NCBI GenBank assembly: GCA_016165875.1
Contig: JABBOT010000004.1
Location: 11,020,765 to 11,084,764 of the forward strand
Reading direction: 5' to 3'
DNA: 64,000 bases
DNA from: Acanthopleura granulata
Lineage: Eukaryota > Mollusca > Polyplacophora > Chitonida > Chitonidae
Shown piece by piece: positions 62,412-64,000 of this stretch (positions are counted from its first letter, which is position 1; every line of letters starts with the position of its first letter). Below the pieces are notes generated by a model. That model saw only the letters and a program-made list of their open reading frames with translations, was not told the origin of the DNA and searched no databases. Both the position numbers and the translations under genes were made by a program.

Positions 62412-63588
62412 CTGCAATTAATGCTCTTGGCAGTATAGTGTATGTGTCACCATGGGCACCAACTACACCAGAATACACAGCTGAGAGTGGGGATCCAACA
62501 TCTGAACATAAATCTACAGCTTATAACTGGGTTATGGGCTTAGTGCAGGTATGTAAAGAGTTTGACTTTGTTCTCAACAAGGTCAGTGCAGGTGACCAGA
62601 GGAATGAGAGCTCTGATCAACCTTCATGACGCAGCATGAATTGATAAAATTAGCAAATGCACACATAATCTGCATGTTACTTCAGGTAAACAATCATGCT
62701 CTTTGAAGATTTGGTCAGATACATGTACACAAAGTTGTCAATTACAGAGCAAATACATTAAAAATATAACTGTCAAAATACCAATGCTAACCAACATCTC
62801 TTCTAAAGTGATTGACTATGATCCCTACAGCAGACGTAGACATATGCTGTACTTGTACAAACACACATGTATACTGTCCATGTACCTACTGATCAACTTC
62901 TGGCTATCACAGATGATTGGCAACTTTAGAGGAGAAATATATTATTTAAGTTAATTTGAATACACACTCATTACCGCCAAAATATTAATTGGAGAGGTGC
63001 ATAAAAAAGTAGAAAACAATACATAATGTAGAATTCAAGCCTACATTGACCATGAGTATCCTGACAATCTTTTTAATTTGTTTCAGTTCAACTCCTGACA
63101 AATTCTCTAGGCAGTGAGTCGATCAGGCTTGAATTGTCTTTACATGACCTATAACACTGAAGGTATTCTTGATACAGATTACTGTGCCCTGTAACCAATA
63201 CAATGTGACATGTAAAAATGTATGTCAAGTCTCCAGTTGACAGGTGATACAAATATGATCTTGGCAGATATCCAGTGACACCAGCTGACCTGTGTCCTAC
63301 TTTAGCCAAACAGTTTTTTTCATGAACACTGAAAAGGGTATTTGACATAGGTAGGCCAGGATATTCAGAGACTCATACACATCCTATTTACCAACCGAGT
63401 TGCCAAACTGAATTGAAAACCAATTTTGTGGTTCGACACTAAATATTTTCAGTAAAACAGACTATGCTGAAAACAGATTCTTGAACGATCAAGGAACACA
63501 ATATTCTCTCCTCAAACAAGAGCATGAAAATTGAAACTGTCACGGCCTCTTGCTGTTGTTGAATTGAAAATAGAAGTTAGTAACTTAC

Positions 63589-63619
63589 ACATCTGCCTTG
63601 TTTTAAGGCATCTTTAATC
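63589..63619 (-). CDS. Tentative upstream TGR micro-exon
   Basis: 31 bases between TTTAATCTTTAG and a perfect GTAAGT donor. It encodes IKDALKQGRC with one leading base, and ends in phase 0, matching the start phase of the candidate at 62369-62411. IKDAL.. resembles the helix before the TVP loop of glutaredoxins, but the likeness is weak. Confidence 0.35.
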
Positions 63620-63992
63620 CTAAAGATTAAATTAAGTCAGTTGCCTAATGGAATAAAATCAATCGCAGTTGTAGTACTTAATCCTGCACTGAAATAAATT
63701 TGTCAAAAGTACACTTCAAAGTGATTTTTTTTTCCACTGGCCCAGTTTGTTTCAGTCTGACCAAACAGTCACAAAGAGTAGTGTTTGTCCTTGCCAAGAG
63801 TAAAGGCCAAGTAACCTCACTACAGTCCGTGGAAAGTTTCTGGGCGCATTATAGGCTACCACGCACTTTAATGAAATGACAGGGGGCCCAATGTGTAGTT
63901 ATTTTCTAAGTCAACCTTATGACAATGTTTCGTAGATGCAAAATGTGCCTTTTTCATTGCTAGTTTATTTTAAACACTCAAGAAGTTTTTAC

Positions 63993-64000
63993 CTCAGGAA
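63993..64000 (-). CDS. Tentative end of a further upstream TGR exon, cut by the window edge
   Basis: The last eight bases read TTCCTGAG before a GTAAAAAC donor. In phase 2 they are open (FL, then R across the junction) and fit the leading base of the exon at 63589-63619. Too short to judge alone. Confidence 0.25.

Overview
This window is nuclear DNA from an animal. Coding sequence is split by GT-AG introns, a selenocysteine UGA is paired with a metazoan-type SECIS element, and there are several tRNA-derived SINEs and many minisatellites. The SINE sequences and the thioredoxin-glutathione-reductase-like gene suggest a lophotrochozoan (mollusc, brachiopod or similar marine invertebrate). The species cannot be told from the sequence. 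All family assignments are from memory of the families, not from a database search.

Layout. From 1 to about 40.8 kb I find no convincing multi-exon gene. This stretch holds degenerate tandem arrays (26-bp units at 1.2-2.0 kb, 74-bp units at 8.2-8.6 kb, 16-bp CACGTG units at 20.9 kb, a duplicated ~200-bp block at 24.2-24.5 kb, ~65-bp units at 25.4-27.0 kb). It also holds tRNA-derived SINEs, a reverse-transcriptase-like fragment at 26.2 kb and one weak candidate for a small secreted peptide at 10.4 kb. From 40.9 to 41.7 kb there are three perfect inverted repeats.

From 41,882 to 44,626 (+) lie three exons in matching phase. They encode two DHX30-like double-stranded-RNA-binding modules followed by an RNase H domain like that of tyrosine-recombinase (DIRS/Ngaro) retrotransposons, with all four catalytic acidic residues present. 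This looks like a captured retroelement RNase H, and I consider it the most unusual object here. Its first intron contains an inverted partial copy of its second exon.

From 48.4 to 60.5 kb (-), and probably on past 64 kb, is a thioredoxin reductase selenoprotein gene of the glutaredoxin-fused (TGR/TXNRD3) type. Fifteen exons are firmly placed, with a Gly-Cys-Sec-Gly end, a SECIS element and poly(A) signals. One 4.8-kb intron contains a ~2.5-kb array of 40-bp units. The two genes are convergent, and the 44.7-48.3 kb gap between their 3' ends is full of tRNA-like repeat modules and a minus-strand SINE. The two genes have no evident functional link.
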